Shown: positions 31,085-47,300, counted from the stretch's first letter. The stretch is 64,000 nucleotides of DNA from Paramisgurnus dabryanus (GCF_030506205.2 NC_133347.1:36113500-36177499), one strand, 5' to 3'. Numbers and translations: made by a program. Notes: generated by a model from the sequence alone, not told the origin.

Positions 31085-34000
31085 CTGGACAACACAATGA
31101 GAAAACTGTGTTAAATATTTGACATTATATTTTATGTAAGAGCAGCTTGATGTGTGGTCATAATTTACCTAAATTATTTTATATTCATTACAGACACTAA
31201 ACACTGGACAGCTCATGATGATGATCAATTTAAGTCTAAACTTAAATGCTTTGTTAAAGAAGAATGTCTTAACTAAGTAAATGTACTTATCCCGCAATAG
31301 TTAGTTTGTCCAGAACAAAGCATCACATAACTCATCTGGGTAATATACTAATGCTGCAATAGGTAGCCTGTCTGGAACCGAGCTGATTTAAAACACAATA
31401 GTGTATGAGACTGGCATTACATGCGAACGGCCCCTACGCTAATAGGATTCTGTTTCTCTCTCCCTGTCTCGTCCTCGACCCCGAGGACAATGAGACAAAC
31501 AGACCCAGTTCCTGCTGCTGTGAAGGTCATCACACCACCGATCTACTGGCTCTCCTTCAACGTGATGCCCAGCCGATACATGACCAATGACCACCGGCTG
31601 AACCAGTTTAATCCGCTTACCCGTTTCATGTCCCTATCATGTTTATATATATATAAATATATATGTATCTCTCTCAATGAGTTTTCCCACAGGGTTTTTC
31701 TCCTAGGGTTTTTTTCATCCCCTGGAGAGTCAGCCAACATTGGCTTAACTTGGCACTTAAACTGTATCGTTACATTATTATGACGCTCGCTTGTATGGTT
31801 TATTATTAGCCGCTGTATTCTGCTTATTATATTATCCATCGCTTATTCTGTGTTTTCCCCTACATCTATTAATGTAAAGCTGCTTTGAAACAATTAACAA
31901 TTGTGAAAAGCGCTATATAAATATAATTGAATTGAATGATGATGATGTAAAATCTTTCATACCTCTAGAGCAAACATTCTGTCCATCATACTTCTAGATG
32001 ATGTGGCATCAGCAACAATGTGCACTTCAAACCCTCTTCCTACAAGATCCAGAGCTGTCTGCTGAATGCACACGTGTGTCTACAGGACAAAAAACAATCT
32101 GTCAGGTTTAAAGGGATCATATTATGATATTTTTTAAGATGTAAAAAAAAAGTATTTGGTGTCCCCAGAGTGCATATGTGCAATTTTAGCTCAAAATACA
32201 TCATATACTTTATTACAACATGTTAAAATGGCCACTTTGTAATGTGCTGTTTTTCAGTGTGTCTTTTAAAATGAAAATGAGCTGATGCTAATACAAACAC
32301 TGATCACCATAATGATGGTTTGTTGAAATTGATTCAATTGTGCTGTCAATTATCTTTTCTCTCTCTTTCTTTCTGGTATAAATGGCAGTGTCGTGACAGC
32401 TAAATCAAATGTTCTTTTAAAGAAGGTAACTGCTTGTTATTTTCTGATAGCGGATACTGACCTCGACACCAAAGAGCACAACACTGCGGACTGCAGGAAG
32501 TTCAGCCAGTGCGGCCTCCACTTCAGGAAGAACCATGGAGAACTTTGTTTTGGGAAAAATTAGTTTAGTCCCGGTCAGATCCAGCTCTTGAACTGTGCTG
32601 CCCAAACCTTTTGGGTATTGCTCTGACACGAGCACAGGGATACCCAGAATCCGAGCACCCTGCAGCTGTATGAACACACATACAAACACACTGACATCTT
32701 TATTCAACATCATACTGGCCACAACACACTTCACACATGGCTCTTTAATTTTAAATATGATAACAAATACATTTATTTGGCATTGTGTCTGAGGGGAGGA
32801 TTCGGAGTGTTTCATTTTCAAAACGTAAACAACACCAGAAACACTTCCTGTTTCTTTAAGTGTTTTTTTATGGCACCAGTGACTGCACTTCCGAGGATGC
32901 GCTAATTCAAAATAAGTGTTCGGATTGTCACGTGTGTGGTTCCCTTTTCCAAAATATGTGTCATGCGTGTGGAGAGATCCTGTGTGCATCACGTGTTTTG
33001 TCAAAATAAGTGCCTGCTGGAGACACGTCAAAACTGTTTATGATAAAAGAGACGCTTACGTTCCCTAAATACACGCAACACACTCCCTTAACAGTAAACT
33101 CTGATTACGAATGAGATTGTACAAGTATCTGGCACACGCAAGCGTCTCCTTTCAAGTTCAAGGTCAAGGCAGCAGGCACTTATTTTGGCATGACACGTGA
33201 TGCACACACGATCTCATAAAGCGCAGAACACATATTTTGAAATGACGAACCACACACATGACAAGCTACATACATGTTGTGATGAACTTCGCATCATGCG
33301 CTTCAAAAAAAAAGAAGTCACCAGCCGCCACTGTATGGCACATATTCAAATAATGTCTTAATGTATTTATTTAACATTTCCATAGTCACATGTTTTGTAT
33401 TTCAGTTGTTATGTTTGTATTATAAAACTAAAACAGTATTGTAAAATGATCTGTACTGTATATTACCAGTCTCTGTCCAACACTGATGATGTCACCGAAG
33501 TATTTGATGGCAGGTCTGAATCTCTCCTGCATATCACAGCAGAAGAAAACTGTGGTGGCTACTGAGAGGTTTCCCAACAGAGTCATCTACACAAACAAAA
33601 ACACAGTTCAGATATCATCCATCATCCACTGTCAATCATTTCTACTGTGGATTATAAACAGATTACATCAGAACGTATGATCATGTGACCTACATGATGA
33701 TGATGATGATGATGATGACATCAGATCAGATGCTGATCTTAATACCACACAGTCAATCATACAACAACATGCCTTAGTCAGTCTAAATGTGTATATAATC
33801 TAAACACATCAGTTTGCTTTTATTTAAAATGTGTAATGTATTACAAAATATAAAACGTCACTTTTTGTGTGTGCTATCAACACTATGGGGGTAGTTTCAC
33901 AGAGAGGTCTTATCTTAGTCCCAGACTACAACACACGTGTTTGAGCGGTCTAAATATCTTACATACATATCTTAAAATAGATCAGTGTTATTGTTTTGTC

Positions 34001-37000
34001 TCAACATGCAAACCGGTATTGTTTTTTTTTTGTAAGGTTTGTTTGTAAAAACTACTTAACTTGCTTAAAAAACTACCTAAACCCTGTCCGCAAAACCGCC
34101 GGTTTTATATCGTGTGTTCAATGTAAACACCTTTAATGTTTGTGTTATTAACACACAATTATCACTGTATATAGTGAACTACAATATTACAGACCTTATC
34201 CATACGTAAAACACAACACTGGGACCTTTAACACAGTCAATACATAAGATAAAACATTAGGATTAATGATTAACTCATAACAATAGTGTGCATTAAGTAA
34301 CGTTATGTTCCTGTTTCACATTTTACTTTCACTTTACTTGTCAGCATGTCAAACACAAAGACAAGGCGACAACAAATGATGTTTCAATGAACGTGAAAGT
34401 GTTTTACCCAAACTCATCACTGCGGTCAAGCCAGCCGCCACTCCGAAAAAGACGGTCAAACTAGCCCCCCGTTTTTTTCTGTGTGCACATAAATGAGACA
34501 TTACGGTAAACGCACGAGAGGAATGATTTCAAAATAAAAGTTTCTCACTTAATCTGCTGATATTTCTGTTGAATTATGTGTCTCTTTTAAGTCATTGCTA
34601 GGGTATTATGGGTGGTTGCTAGGCTGTTTTTCTTGCATTCTGTGTGGTTGCTAGGGTTCTATAAATGGTTGCTAGGCTGTTTTTGTTGCATTATGTGTCT
34701 GTTTTAAGTAATTGCTAGGGTATTATGGGTGGTTGCTAGGCTGTTTCTCTTGCATTCTGTGTGGTTGCTAGGGTTCTATAAGTGGTTGCTAGGGTGTTTC
34801 TGTTGCATTCTGTTTGGTTGCTAGGCTGTTTCTGTTGCATTCTGTGTCTGTTTTAAGTCATTGCTAGGGTGTTATGGGTGGTTGCTAGGCGGTCTCTCTT
34901 GCATTCTGTGTGTGGTTGTTAGGCTGTTGCTAAGGTTCTTTAAGTTGTTGCTAGGGTATTATGGGTGGTTGCTAGGTTGCTTCTCTTGCATTCTGTGTGG
35001 TTGCTAGGCTGTTACTAGGGTTTTATGCGTGGTTGCTAGGTTGTTATTGTTGCATTCTGGTTGATGCTGTGCTATTGTTAGGGCTTTTTAAGTGGTTGCT
35101 AGGGTATAGCTTTGGTTTTCTATGCGATTGCTAGACTGTTGCTAGGGTATTATGGGTGGTTGCTAGGCTGTTTCTATTGCATTCTGTGTGGTTGCTAGGG
35201 TTCTATAAGTGGTTGCTAGGCTGTTTCTGTTGCATTATGTGTCTGTTTTAAGTCATTGCTAGGGTATTATGGGTGGTTGCTAGGCGGTTTCTCTTGCATT
35301 CTGTGTGGTTGTTGGGTTCTATAAGTGGTTGCTAGGCTGTTTCTGTTGCATTATGTGTCTGTTTTAAGTCATTGCTAGGGTATTATGGGTGGTTGCTAGG
35401 CTGTTTCTGTAGCATTCTGTTTGGTTGCTAGGCTTTTTCTGTTGCATTCTGTGTCTGTTTTAAGTCATTGCTAGGGTATTATGGGTGGTTGCTAGGCGGT
35501 CTCTCTTGCATTCTGTTTGGTTGCTAGGCTGTTGCTAGGGTTCTTTAAATTGTTGCTAGGGTATTATGGGTGGTTGCTAGGTTGTTTCTCTTGCATTCTG
35601 TGTGGTTGCTAGGCTGTTACTAGGGTTTTATGTGTGGTTGCTAGGTTGTTTTTGTTGCATTCTGGTTGATGCTGTGCTATTGTTAGGGCTTTTTAAGTGG
35701 TTGCTAGGGTATAGCTTTGGTTTTCTATATGATTGCTAGACTGTTGCTAGGGTATATGGGTGGTTGCTAGTCTGTTTCTGTTGCATTCTGTGTCTGTTTA
35801 AGTCATTGCTAGGGTATTATTGGTGGCTGCTAGGCTGTTTCTATTGCATTCTGTGTCTGTTAAAAGTCATTGCTAGGGTATTATGGGTGGTTGCAGGGCT
35901 TTATCTGTTGCATTTTGCATGGTTGCTAGGCTGTTTCTATTGCATTCTGGGTCTGTTTTAATTCATTGCTAGGGTATTATGGGTGGTTGCTAGGCTATTC
36001 TGTTGCATTATGTGTCTGTTTAAGCCGTTGCTAGGGTATTATGGGTGGTTGCTATGATGTTTCTGTTACATTCTGTGTCTGTTTTAAATCATTGCTAGGC
36101 TATTTCTATTGCATTCTAAGTCGTTGCTAGGGTATTGTGGGTGGTTGCTAGGCTGTTTCTATTGCATTCTGTGGCAGTTTAAAGTCATTGCTAGGGTATT
36201 ATAGGTGGTTGCTAGGCTGTTTCTATTGCATTCTGTGTCTGTTTTAAATCGTAGCTAGGGATTTATGGGTGGTTGCTAGGCTGTTTCTGTTGCATTCTGT
36301 GTCTCTTTTAAATCATCGCTAGGGTATTGTGGTTGTTTGCTAGGCTATTTCTATTGCATTATGTGTGGTTGCTAGGCTGTTACTAAGGTTTTTTTAAATG
36401 GTTTTCTCTGTGATTGCTAGACTGTTGTTAGGCTATATGGGTGGTTGCTAGGCTGCTGTTCTGGCATTCTTTCTGGTTTCTAGGTTGTTGTTGTGGAATT
36501 CTGGTTGGTTGCTATGCTATTGCTCTTGTTTTCTGGGTGATTGCTAGACTGTTGTTAGGGTTTTATTGGTTATTGCTAGGCTGTTGTTGAGATATTATGG
36601 TGGATTACTATAAAGTTGCTAGCATATTAAGGGTGGTTGTTAGGCTGTTGCTGTGACATTCTATGTAGGGATGTGCATCGATGCATCGCGCTCCCATTAA
36701 AAAGACCTGTCTGAAATCGATTCTGAATCGTAAGGCTCCGATTCAGTGTTTCATGCACAGCTTGTGCATGTACTACGGCTCCGTGATCAGTAGGAAGTCC
36801 TTATCAATCTAAAATCACTACAAGTTTGACTCGTTTATAACGTGCATTTAAAAAAGCAACACTCGTCAAACACAATCATTTAAAATATTCTTTATTATCA
36901 TGAAAATACCTGAAACAATCTGAAGAACAGCGATATAAATATTCCTTTAGACATTTCCTGGAATAGTGTTTGGTATACTACTTCTTCTGTGGCACAAATG

Positions 37001-38301
37001 GTGTTTCTAAGCGAGAGCGGCCCCTGGCTTTTGGATGTGCCTGCATTTCACCGTAATTCATTCAAATTCATTCATTGAGAAAACGCGCATTTGCCCGATT
37101 AATTGTCACAACCCTAATTCTATGTGATTGCTGGGCTGTTGCTAGGCTACGGTATTTAAATTGGTTGCTAGGATATTATGTTTTCTTGGTGATTGCGACG
37201 TTGAGGCGGTGTCTTTCTAAATGATTGATAGGCCTTTGCTAGGGTATTTTAGGTGGTTTATTAAATTGCTAGGCTGTTCAGGGTAGTTAACACAGAACTG
37301 TTATGCATATAATAGAGAGTCAGTGAGTGAATGATTGGTAGTTGATACAGCATTATGGGTGGCTGTTAGTGTTACTAGATGCTGGGTTGTTCAGGGGATT
37401 GACAGAGCATTGCTATATAGTTGATAGGGTATTTAAATGAGAAGGCTCTAAAATATCCAACACATGCTGTATTTTTATATATTTAGTTAGATGTTAAAGG
37501 AACTACATGTTTCCAAAGAATCATTCCATCTCTGAATGATGGTACACCATCTCAGGTTGTCACTCATGCAGTATCAACACAGTCTGATATGCTGTTTTTA
37601 AAATAGACACCTCTAAGATGTCCTATACACTCTGTATTTTCTATACATTCAGTTAGATATTAAAAGAAAACTACCTGTTTCCACAGAATCATTCTACTTC
37701 TGAATGATAGTACACCATCTCAGGTTGTCACCCCTGCAGTTTCATCACAGTCTGATATGCTGTTTTTAAAATAGAGAGTTCGAAAATGTCCTATACATTC
37801 ATTTAGACGTTAAAGGGAAACCACCTGTTTGCGCAGAATAATTTCACCTCAGAGTGACAGTATCCCACCTCAATGTGTCACTCACACAATATCAAGTCAA
37901 TAATTTGCACAGAATAATTTCACTTCAGAGTGACAGTATCCTACCTCAAGGTGTCACAGACAACATATCAGACCAATCTGATATGGAGTTTGTAAAATAC
38001 AGCTCTCCAACATAACCTAAATACATTAGTGTTGGGCGATATGCCCTATTTTCAGATCGTCCTATCGTCAGCCTGTGAGATCGGCGATACACGATATTAT
38101 CGGGGGGGCGGGGCAGACGTTTACTCATTTTTTTATTTGTTAATTTTTTACTTTTACTTTTTTAACAAGTCACTTGATGGGTGGACAAAAAAAACAAGAG
38201 CAACAGCGTCATGACCGCAACCTTCTTAAACCTGATGCCATTAATGCGAGCGCATCATTAAAACCCTATCATGATTACTTAACTGTAAAAACATGCATCT
38301 G

Positions 38302-38338
<37 letters not shown>

Positions 38339-41300
38339 GCACATACAAACAATTCAATGCATTGGTTTAGTGCTGTTGCAGAAGACTACACGTGTGAAGC
38401 AGTGGTGCTCTCATGAGGTGCCTTTTTAAACGCATCGGTCCAGCGGAACGCGATCATATCTTAAACACAATCATATATTAAACACGAGGGACGTGTTGCT
38501 ACAACTCCTTGAAATGCATATCATAAACAGGATTAATACCTAGTGATCTGACTTCAGACAGAGCGCAGCTTTCAGCACGTACGCGAGAGTGAGAGAGAGG
38601 CGCTAATATGCAGCGGGTCATATTTTAAACAAAAAGTAAAGTTTGCCTCAGCTCGCATGAAACGCATTAAACTGAACAAATACATAAGGATTACTACTTT
38701 AGTTTATGTTTAGACTTCGGACACACGCGAGAGCGCGTGCACGTGTGACAGAGAGAAGCGCAGCTGCTAATGACGGGGCGCGCTGGATTTAGTGGAAGAA
38801 GGAGACCAAGACGCGCGCATTAAGTGCAGGTACGTGCAAGAAGGAATTCTCTCTTTACAAGCTCTCCACGTAAAGTGAAGCCCACAAACCCTCATGTGAG
38901 GAAAAGCATGAATTGTGGGTGTTAATATAAAACTATGATGATAATAATAATAATAATAATAATAACCATTCGCCAACTATCGTCATGACTATCGCCATGA
39001 AAGCCTGCCATTGCCGATATGTCTGAAGATCGTCGATACACGATACTATCGTCTATCGGCACAACCCTAAAATACATATTTATTTCTATAAGATCAAATA
39101 CTTGTTTATTTCTATAAGATCAAATACATGTGCAAAGGAAACTACCTGTTTGCACAGAATGATTTTACTTCAGAGTGACAGTGTACCACCCCAAGGTGTC
39201 ACTCACAACATATCAGGCCAATCTGATATGGAGTTTGTAAAATACAGCTCTCTGAAATAACCTAAATACATGTTTATTTCTATTAAATCAAATAGATGTT
39301 TAAAGGAAACTATCTGTTTGCACAAAATAATTTCACTTCAGAGTGACAGTATACCACCTCAATATGTCACTCACACCGTATCAGGCCAATCTGATATGGA
39401 GTTTGTAAAATATAGCTCTCCAAAATAACCCAAATACACATTTATTTTTATAAGATCAAATAGATGTTTAAAGGAAACTACCTGTTTGCACAGAATAATT
39501 TCACTTCAGAGTGACAGTATACCACCTCATTGTGTCACTCACACTGTATCAGGCCAATCTGATGTAGAGTTTGTAAAATACAGCTCCCCAAAATAGCATA
39601 AATACTTGATTGTTTCTATAAGATAAAAGAGGTGCTTAAAGGAAACTACCTGTTTGCACAGAACTATTTTACCTCAGAGTGACAGTATACCACCTCAATG
39701 TGTCACTTACATTGTATCATGCCAATCTGATATAGAGTTTGTAAAATATAGCTCTCCAAAAAACCCAAATACACGTTTATTTTTATAAGATCAAATAGAT
39801 GTTTAAAGGAAACTATCTGTTTGCACAAAATAATTTCACTTCAGAGTGACAGTATACCACCTCAATATGTCACTCACACCGTATCAGGCCAATCTGATAT
39901 GGAGTTTGTAAAATATAGCTCTCCAAAATAACCCAAACACACATTTATTTTTATAAGATCAAATAGATGTTTAAAGGAAACTACCTGTTTGCACATAATA
40001 ATTTCACTTCAGAGTGACAGTATACCACCTCATTGTGTCACTCACACCGTATCAGGCCAATCTGATATAGAGTTTGTAAAATATAGCTCTCCAAAATAAC
40101 CCAAACACACATTTATTTTTATAAGATCAAATAGATGTTTAAAGGAAACTATCTGTTTGCACAAAATAATTTCACTTCAGAGTGACAGTATACCACCTCA
40201 ATATGTCACTCACACCGTATCAGGCCAATCTGATATAGAGTTTGTAAAATACAGCTCTCCAAAATAGCATAAATACTTGATTGTTTCTATAAGATAAAAG
40301 AGGTGCTTAAAGGAAACTACCTGTTTGCACAGAATTATTTTACCTCAGAGTGACGTTATACCACCTCAATGTGTCACTTACATTGTATCAGGCCAATCTG
40401 ATATAGAGTTTGTAAAATATAGCTCTCCAAAAAACCCAAATACACGTTTATTTTAATAAGATCAAATAGATGTTTAAAGGAAACTACCTGTTTGCACAAA
40501 ATAATTTCAATTCAGAGTGACAGTATACCACCTCAATATGTCACTCACACCGTATCAGGCCAATCTGATATGGAGTTTGTAAAATATAGCTCTCCAAAAT
40601 AACCCAAATACACATTTATTTTTATAAGATCAAATAGATGTTTAAAGGAAACTACCTGTTTGCACAGAATAATTTCACTTCAGAGTGACAGTATACCACC
40701 TCATTGTGTCACTCACACTGTATCAGGCCAATCTGATATAGAGTTTGTAAAATATAGCTCTCCAAAAAACCCAAATACATGTTTATTTTTATAAGATCAA
40801 ATAGATGTTTAAAGGAAACTACCTGTTTGCACAAAATAATTTCACTTCAGAGTGACAGTATACCACCTCAATATGTCACTCACACCGTATCAGGCCAATC
40901 TGATATGGAGTTTGTAAAATATAGCTCTCCAAAATAACCCAAATACACATTTATTTTTATAAGATCAAATAGATGTTTAAAGGAAACTACCTGTTTGCAC
41001 AGAATAATTTCACTTCAGAGTGACAGTATACCACCTCATTGTGTCACTTACATTGTATCAGGCCAATCTGATATAGAGTTTGTAAAATATAGCTCTCCAA
41101 AAAACCCAAATACACGTTTATTTTTATAAGATCAAATAGATGTTTAAAGGAAACTACCTGTTTGCACAAAATAATTTCACTTCAGAGTGACAGTATACCA
41201 CCTCAATGTGTCACTCACACTGTATCAGGCCAATCTGATATAGAGTTTGTAAAATACAGCTCTCCAAAATAGCATAAATACACGTTTATTTTTATAAGAT

Positions 41301-44300
41301 CAAATAGATGTTTAAATGAAACTACCTGTTTGCACAGAATAATTTCACTTCAGAGTGACAGTATACCATCTGAGGGTGTCACTCACACCGTAGCAGGCCA
41401 ATCTGATATGGAGTTTGTAAAATACAGCTCTCCAAAATATCATAAATACTTGATTGTTTCTGTAAGATCAAATAGGTGCCTAATGGAAACTACCTGTTTG
41501 CACAGAATGATTTTACCTCAGAGTGACAGTATACCACCTTAATGTGTCACTCACACCGTATCAGGCCAATCTGATATGGAGTTTGTAAAATATAGCTCTC
41601 CAAAATAACCTAAATACACGTTTATTTCTATAAGATCAAATACCTGTTTAAAGGAAACTACCTGTTTGCACAAAATAATTTCACTTCAGAGTGACAGTAT
41701 ACCACCTTAATGTGTCACTCTCACCGTATCAGGCCAATCCGATATGGGGTTTGTAAAATACAGCTCTCCAAAATATCATAAATACTTGATTGTTTCTATA
41801 AGATCAAATAGGTGCCTAATGGAAACTACCTGTTTGCACGGAATGATTTTACCTCAGAGTGACAGTATACCATCTGAGGGTGTCACTTACACTGTATCAG
41901 GCCAATCTAATATAGAGTTTGTAAAATATAGCTCTCCAAAATAACCTAAATACATGTTTATTTCTATGAGATCATATAGGTGCTTAAAGGAAACTACCTG
42001 TTTGCACAGAATGATTTTACCTCAGAGTGACAGTATACCATCTGAGGGTGTCACTTACACCGTATCAGGCCAATCTGATATGCACTTTATAAAATATAGC
42101 TCTCCAAAATAACCTAAATACACATTTATTTCTATAAGATCAAATACCTGTTTAAAGGAAACTACCAGTTTGCATAAAATAATTTCACTTCAGAGGGACA
42201 GTATCCCATCTCAGGGTATCAGTCACAACATATCAGGACAATCTGATATAGAGTTTGTAATATACAGCTCTCCAAAATATCATAAATACTTGATTATTTC
42301 TATAAGATCAAATAGGTGCTTAAAGGAAACTACCTGTTTGCACAGAAAGATTTTACCTCAGAGTGACAGTATACCATCTGAGGGTGTCACTTACACTGTA
42401 TCAGGCCAATCTGATATGGAGTTTGTAAAATATAGCTCTCCAAAATAGCATAATATTCAATTATTTCTATAAGATCAAATAGATGCTTAAAGGAAACTAC
42501 CTGTTAGCACATAATAATTTCACTTTAGAGTGACAGTATATCACCTCAAGGTGTCACTCACACAATATCAAGACAATCTGATATGGAGTTAGTAAAATAC
42601 AGCTCTCCAAAATAACCTAAATACATGTTTATTTCTATAAGATCAAATAGATTTTTAAAGGAAACTACCTGTTTGCAGAGAATAATTTCACTTCAGAATG
42701 ACAGTATACCACCTCAAGGTGTCACTCACACAATATCAAGTCAATCTGATGCAGAGTTTTTAAAATACAATGTGTATTTAAATTCTTTTGAACAGCTGTA
42801 TTTTACAGATTGTCCTGATATGTTGTGAGTGATACCCTGAGATGGGATACTGTCCCTCTGAAGTGAAATTATTCCGTGCAAACAGGTAGTTTTCTTTAAG
42901 CATCTATTTGATCTTATAGAAATAATTGAGTATTATGCTATTTTGGAGAGCTGTAATTTACAAACTCCATATCAGATTGGCCTGATATGTTGTGAGTAAC
43001 ACCTTGAGGTGGTATACTGTCACTCTGAAGTGAAATCATTCTGTGCAAACAGGTAGTTTCCTTTAAAGCTCTACTGTGTACTTTATTGAGTTAATTCTTA
43101 ACAAAAACCCATGTTTTCTTTCAAAAGTATGTGCTCATTCATGTGTAATTACTTCCCACCCACTAATCAAAGTATTCTCGTAAGTGTAGAATCTGCTATT
43201 TAAAATGCATACCGTCGAAGCGCTCTCTGGCTGAATCCATGTTGTGCCTCCATCTTTGAAATACATTCGCTGACGAGGGACATTCCTGAAATTCAAGCTC
43301 CGCCTTTCGCGCTTTCACTCTACACTCACGCTGCCCGATAGCTGAAGCCTCCAGAGGTTGCATGTGTAGGCGATATACGTCATCAAGACAGTCTTATTTC
43401 AGAATATTAACAATTATAAAGCTGACAATTATTCTTAGTTAATTGTAAATTGATGTAATATGCGTATGACTTGCGAATGTAATGCTCAGTTGATTTAAAT
43501 AAACCAGGCTTGATGACGTATCCAGCCGTGACCTGCGTAGCTGAATCCTTCGGATTTTACAACAACCGCACACCGTGATGAACCTGCGATCTAATGCTTT
43601 GATTTGAAAGCCTGTTGAAGACATATTCTCGAGGACATTAAAACAAATCGCCAAGGATGCGAAACGGGGATTTTAAACGACAACGTGACAGGAAAAACAT
43701 CAAGACCAAAGTCACTATTGGAGTTAGTTTTCCAAGATGGGCTCAAGGGACACTGAAGTTGCACTTTCTATATTCTCCACAGGTAATTCAGCATATTCGT
43801 TTACATCTATACAGTCCATGTTGTAAACTTGAAGTTGTATAGTTCCTTGGCTAACTTTAGCATGATTATGCATAACGCTTGTTAGTGTAAACATGCATGT
43901 GGTTTAATGTGTTCAACAGACACACGCCGTCTCTCCGCCCATTTATGTAATCTGAGGTACTGAGATAAATGTTTTCATCTTTTCTGACCTCTAGCACAAA
44001 CACACGGTGACAGCGCTATTTTTAGCCTTTCATTGATAAAAGCGTCTGATCTGCGCGTCTTTCGTTTCATTTTACAAGCGTGTGAATGTTGCGCGATCTT
44101 TTTTCACCAAAATGAGAGAAAGCTCTTACAGTACATATACACGGACATGTAACATGTTTACTTAAAACATAAGCATTGTACTCTGACATAATGTCTGACA
44201 TAATACTCTGATAAAGTGAAAGTTGCGCAATCTTTTTTCACCAATCTGAGAGAAAGCTCTTACATATACACGGACATGTAACGTTTACTTAAAACATAAG

Positions 44301-47300
44301 CATTGTACTTTGACATAATATTAGTTCGCGTCCATTTAAACCCGTCATGGTTGCTTTTTGTATGTGATTTTAAGCGGACATATCATGACAATCAGACTTT
44401 TTTCATGTTAAACATAAATCTGTGTGCTTTGATGGATCACAGGCAAAGGACATTGCAAATTGTTCATTTTTTCTCATTGCTTTTGCTTTGTAGCTACTGG
44501 AAGCCATGTTAACCTTGGCATGACACGGCCGGGCCACCGTACGAGTTAAAACGCGTTCCGAATGGGGAGGGCTAGAAAGTAATATTCAGTTGCTTGTCAT
44601 ATAGACTTTCACCGCTAGATGGGAGTAGATCTTACACAGTGGAGCTTTAAGCACCTATTTTATCTATAGAAACAATGAAGTATTTATGATATTTTGGAGA
44701 GCTGTAATTTATAAACTTCATATCAGATTGGCCTGATTTTTGTGAGTGACACCTTGAGGTGGTATACTGTCACTCTGAAGTGAAATTATTTTGTGCAAAC
44801 AGGTAGTTTCCTTTAAACAGGTATTTGATCTTTTAAAAATAAACATGTATTTAGGTTATTTCGGAGAGCTATATTTTACAAACTCCATATCAGATTGGCC
44901 TGATACGGTGTAAGTGACACCCTCAGATGGTATACTGTCACTCTGGGGTAAAATCATTCTGTGCAAACAGGTAGTTTCCTTTAAGCACCTATTTGATCTT
45001 TTAAAAATAAACATGTATTTAGGTTATTTTGGAGAGCTGTATCTTACAAACTCCATATCAGATTGGCCTGATACGGTGTGAGTGACACATTAAGGTGGTA
45101 TACTGTCACTCTGAAGTGAAATTATTTTGTGCAAACAGGTAGTTTCCTTTAAACAGGTATTTGTTCTTATAGAAATAAACATGTATTTAGGTTATTTTGG
45201 AGAGCTATAATTTACAAACTCCATGTCAGATTGGCCTGATACAGTGTAAGTGACACCTTCAGATGGTTTACCGTCACTCTGAGGTAAAATCATTCTGTGC
45301 AAACAAGTAGTTTCCTTTAAACAGGTATTTGTTTTTATAGAAATAAACATGTATTTAGGTTATTTTGGAGAGCTATATTTTACAAACTCCATATCAGATT
45401 GGCCTGATACAGTGTAAGTGACACCTTCAGATGGTTTACTGTCACTCTGAGGTAAAATCATTCTGTGCAAACAGGTAGTTTCCATTAAGCACCTATTTGA
45501 TCTTATAGAAACAATTAAGTATTTATGATATTTTGGAGAGCTGTATTTTACAAACTCCATATCAGATTGACTTGATATTGTGTGAGTTACACATTAAGGT
45601 GGTATACTGTCACTCTGAAGTGAAATTATTCTGTGCAAACAGGTAGTTATCTTTAAACAGGTATTTGATCTTATAAAAATAAACGTGTATTTAGATTATT
45701 TTGGAGAACTGTATTTTACAAACTCCATATCAGATTGACCTGATACAATGTGAGTGACACATTGAGGTGGTATAATGTCACTCTGAGGTAAAATCATTCT
45801 GTGCAAACAGGTAGTTTCCTTTAAGCACCTATTTTATCTTATAGAAACAATCAAGTATTTATGATATTTTGGAGAGCTGTAATTTATAAACTCCATATCA
45901 GATTGGCCTGATATTTTGTGAGTGACACCTTGAGGTGGTATACTGTCACTCTGAAGTGAAATTATTCTGTGCAAACAGGTAGTTTCCTTTAAACAGGCAT
46001 TTGTTCTTATAGAAATAAACATGTATTTAGGTTATTTTGGAGAGCTATATTTTACAAACTCCATATCAGATTGGCCTGATATGGTGTAAGTGACACCCTC
46101 AGATGGTATACTGTCACTCTGGGGTAAAATCATTCTGTGCAAACAGGTAGTTTCCTTTAAGCACCTATTTGATCTTATAAAAATAAACGTGTATTTGGGT
46201 TATTTTGGAGAACTGTATTTTACAAACTCCATATCAGATTGGCCTGATACAATGTGAGTGACACATTGAGGTGGTATACTGTCACTCTGAGGTAAAATCA
46301 TTCTGTGCAAACAGGTAGTTTCCTTTAAGCACCTATTTTATCTTATAGAAACAATCAAGTATTTATGATATTTTGGAGAGCTGTAATTTATAAACTCCAT
46401 ATCAGATTGGCCTGATATTTTGTGAGTGACACCTTGAGGTGGTATACTGTCACTCTGAAGTGAAATTATTCTGTGCAAACAGGTAGTTTCCTTTAAACAG
46501 GTATTTGTTCTTATAGAAATAAACATGTATTTAGGTTATTTTGGAGAGCTGTATTTTACAAACTCCATATCAGATTGGCCTGATATTTTGTGAGTGACAC
46601 CTTGAGGTGGTATACTGTCACTCTGAACTGAAATTATTCTGTGCAAACAGGTAGTTTCCTTTAAACAGGCATTTGTTCTTATAGAAATAAACATGTATTT
46701 AGGTTATTTTGGAGAGCTATATTTTACAAACTCCATATCAGATTGGCCTGATACGGTGTGAGTGACACCCTCAGATGGTATACTGTCACTCTGGGGTAAA
46801 ATCATTCTGTGCAAACAGGTAGTTTCCTTTAAGCACCTATTTGATCTTATAAAAATAAACGTGTATTTGGGTTATTTTGGAGAACTGTATTTTACAAACT
46901 CCATATCAGATTGGCCTGATATTTTGTGAGTGACACCTTGAGGTGGTATACTGTCACTCTGAAGTGAAATTATTGTGTGCAAACAGGTAGTTTCCTTTAA
47001 ACAGGCATTTGTTCTTATAGAAATAAACATGTATTTAGGTTATTTTGGAGAGCTGTATTTTACAAACTCCATATCAGATTGGCCTGATACGGTGTGAGTG
47101 ACACATTGAGTTGGTATACTGTCACTCTGAAGTGAAATTATTTTGTGCAAACAGGTAGTTTCCTTTAAACATCTATTTGATTTTATAGAAATAAACATGT
47201 ATTTAGGTTATTTTGAAGAGCTATATTTTACAAACTCCATATCAGATTGGCCTGATACGGTGTAAGTGACACCCTCCGATGGTATACTGTCACTCTGGGG

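Noticed and set aside
32417..33031. 204-codon minus-strand frame across isoc1 intron 2, exon 3 and intron 3
   Set aside because: Only the segment 32462-32665 is isoc1 coding; the rest is a hAT MITE and intron that happen to be open.
35764..35961. Cys/Leu-rich open frame (and its mirrors at 48090-48287 and 48748-48945)
   Set aside because: It is produced by translating minisatellite A; the peptide merely cycles with the DNA repeat.
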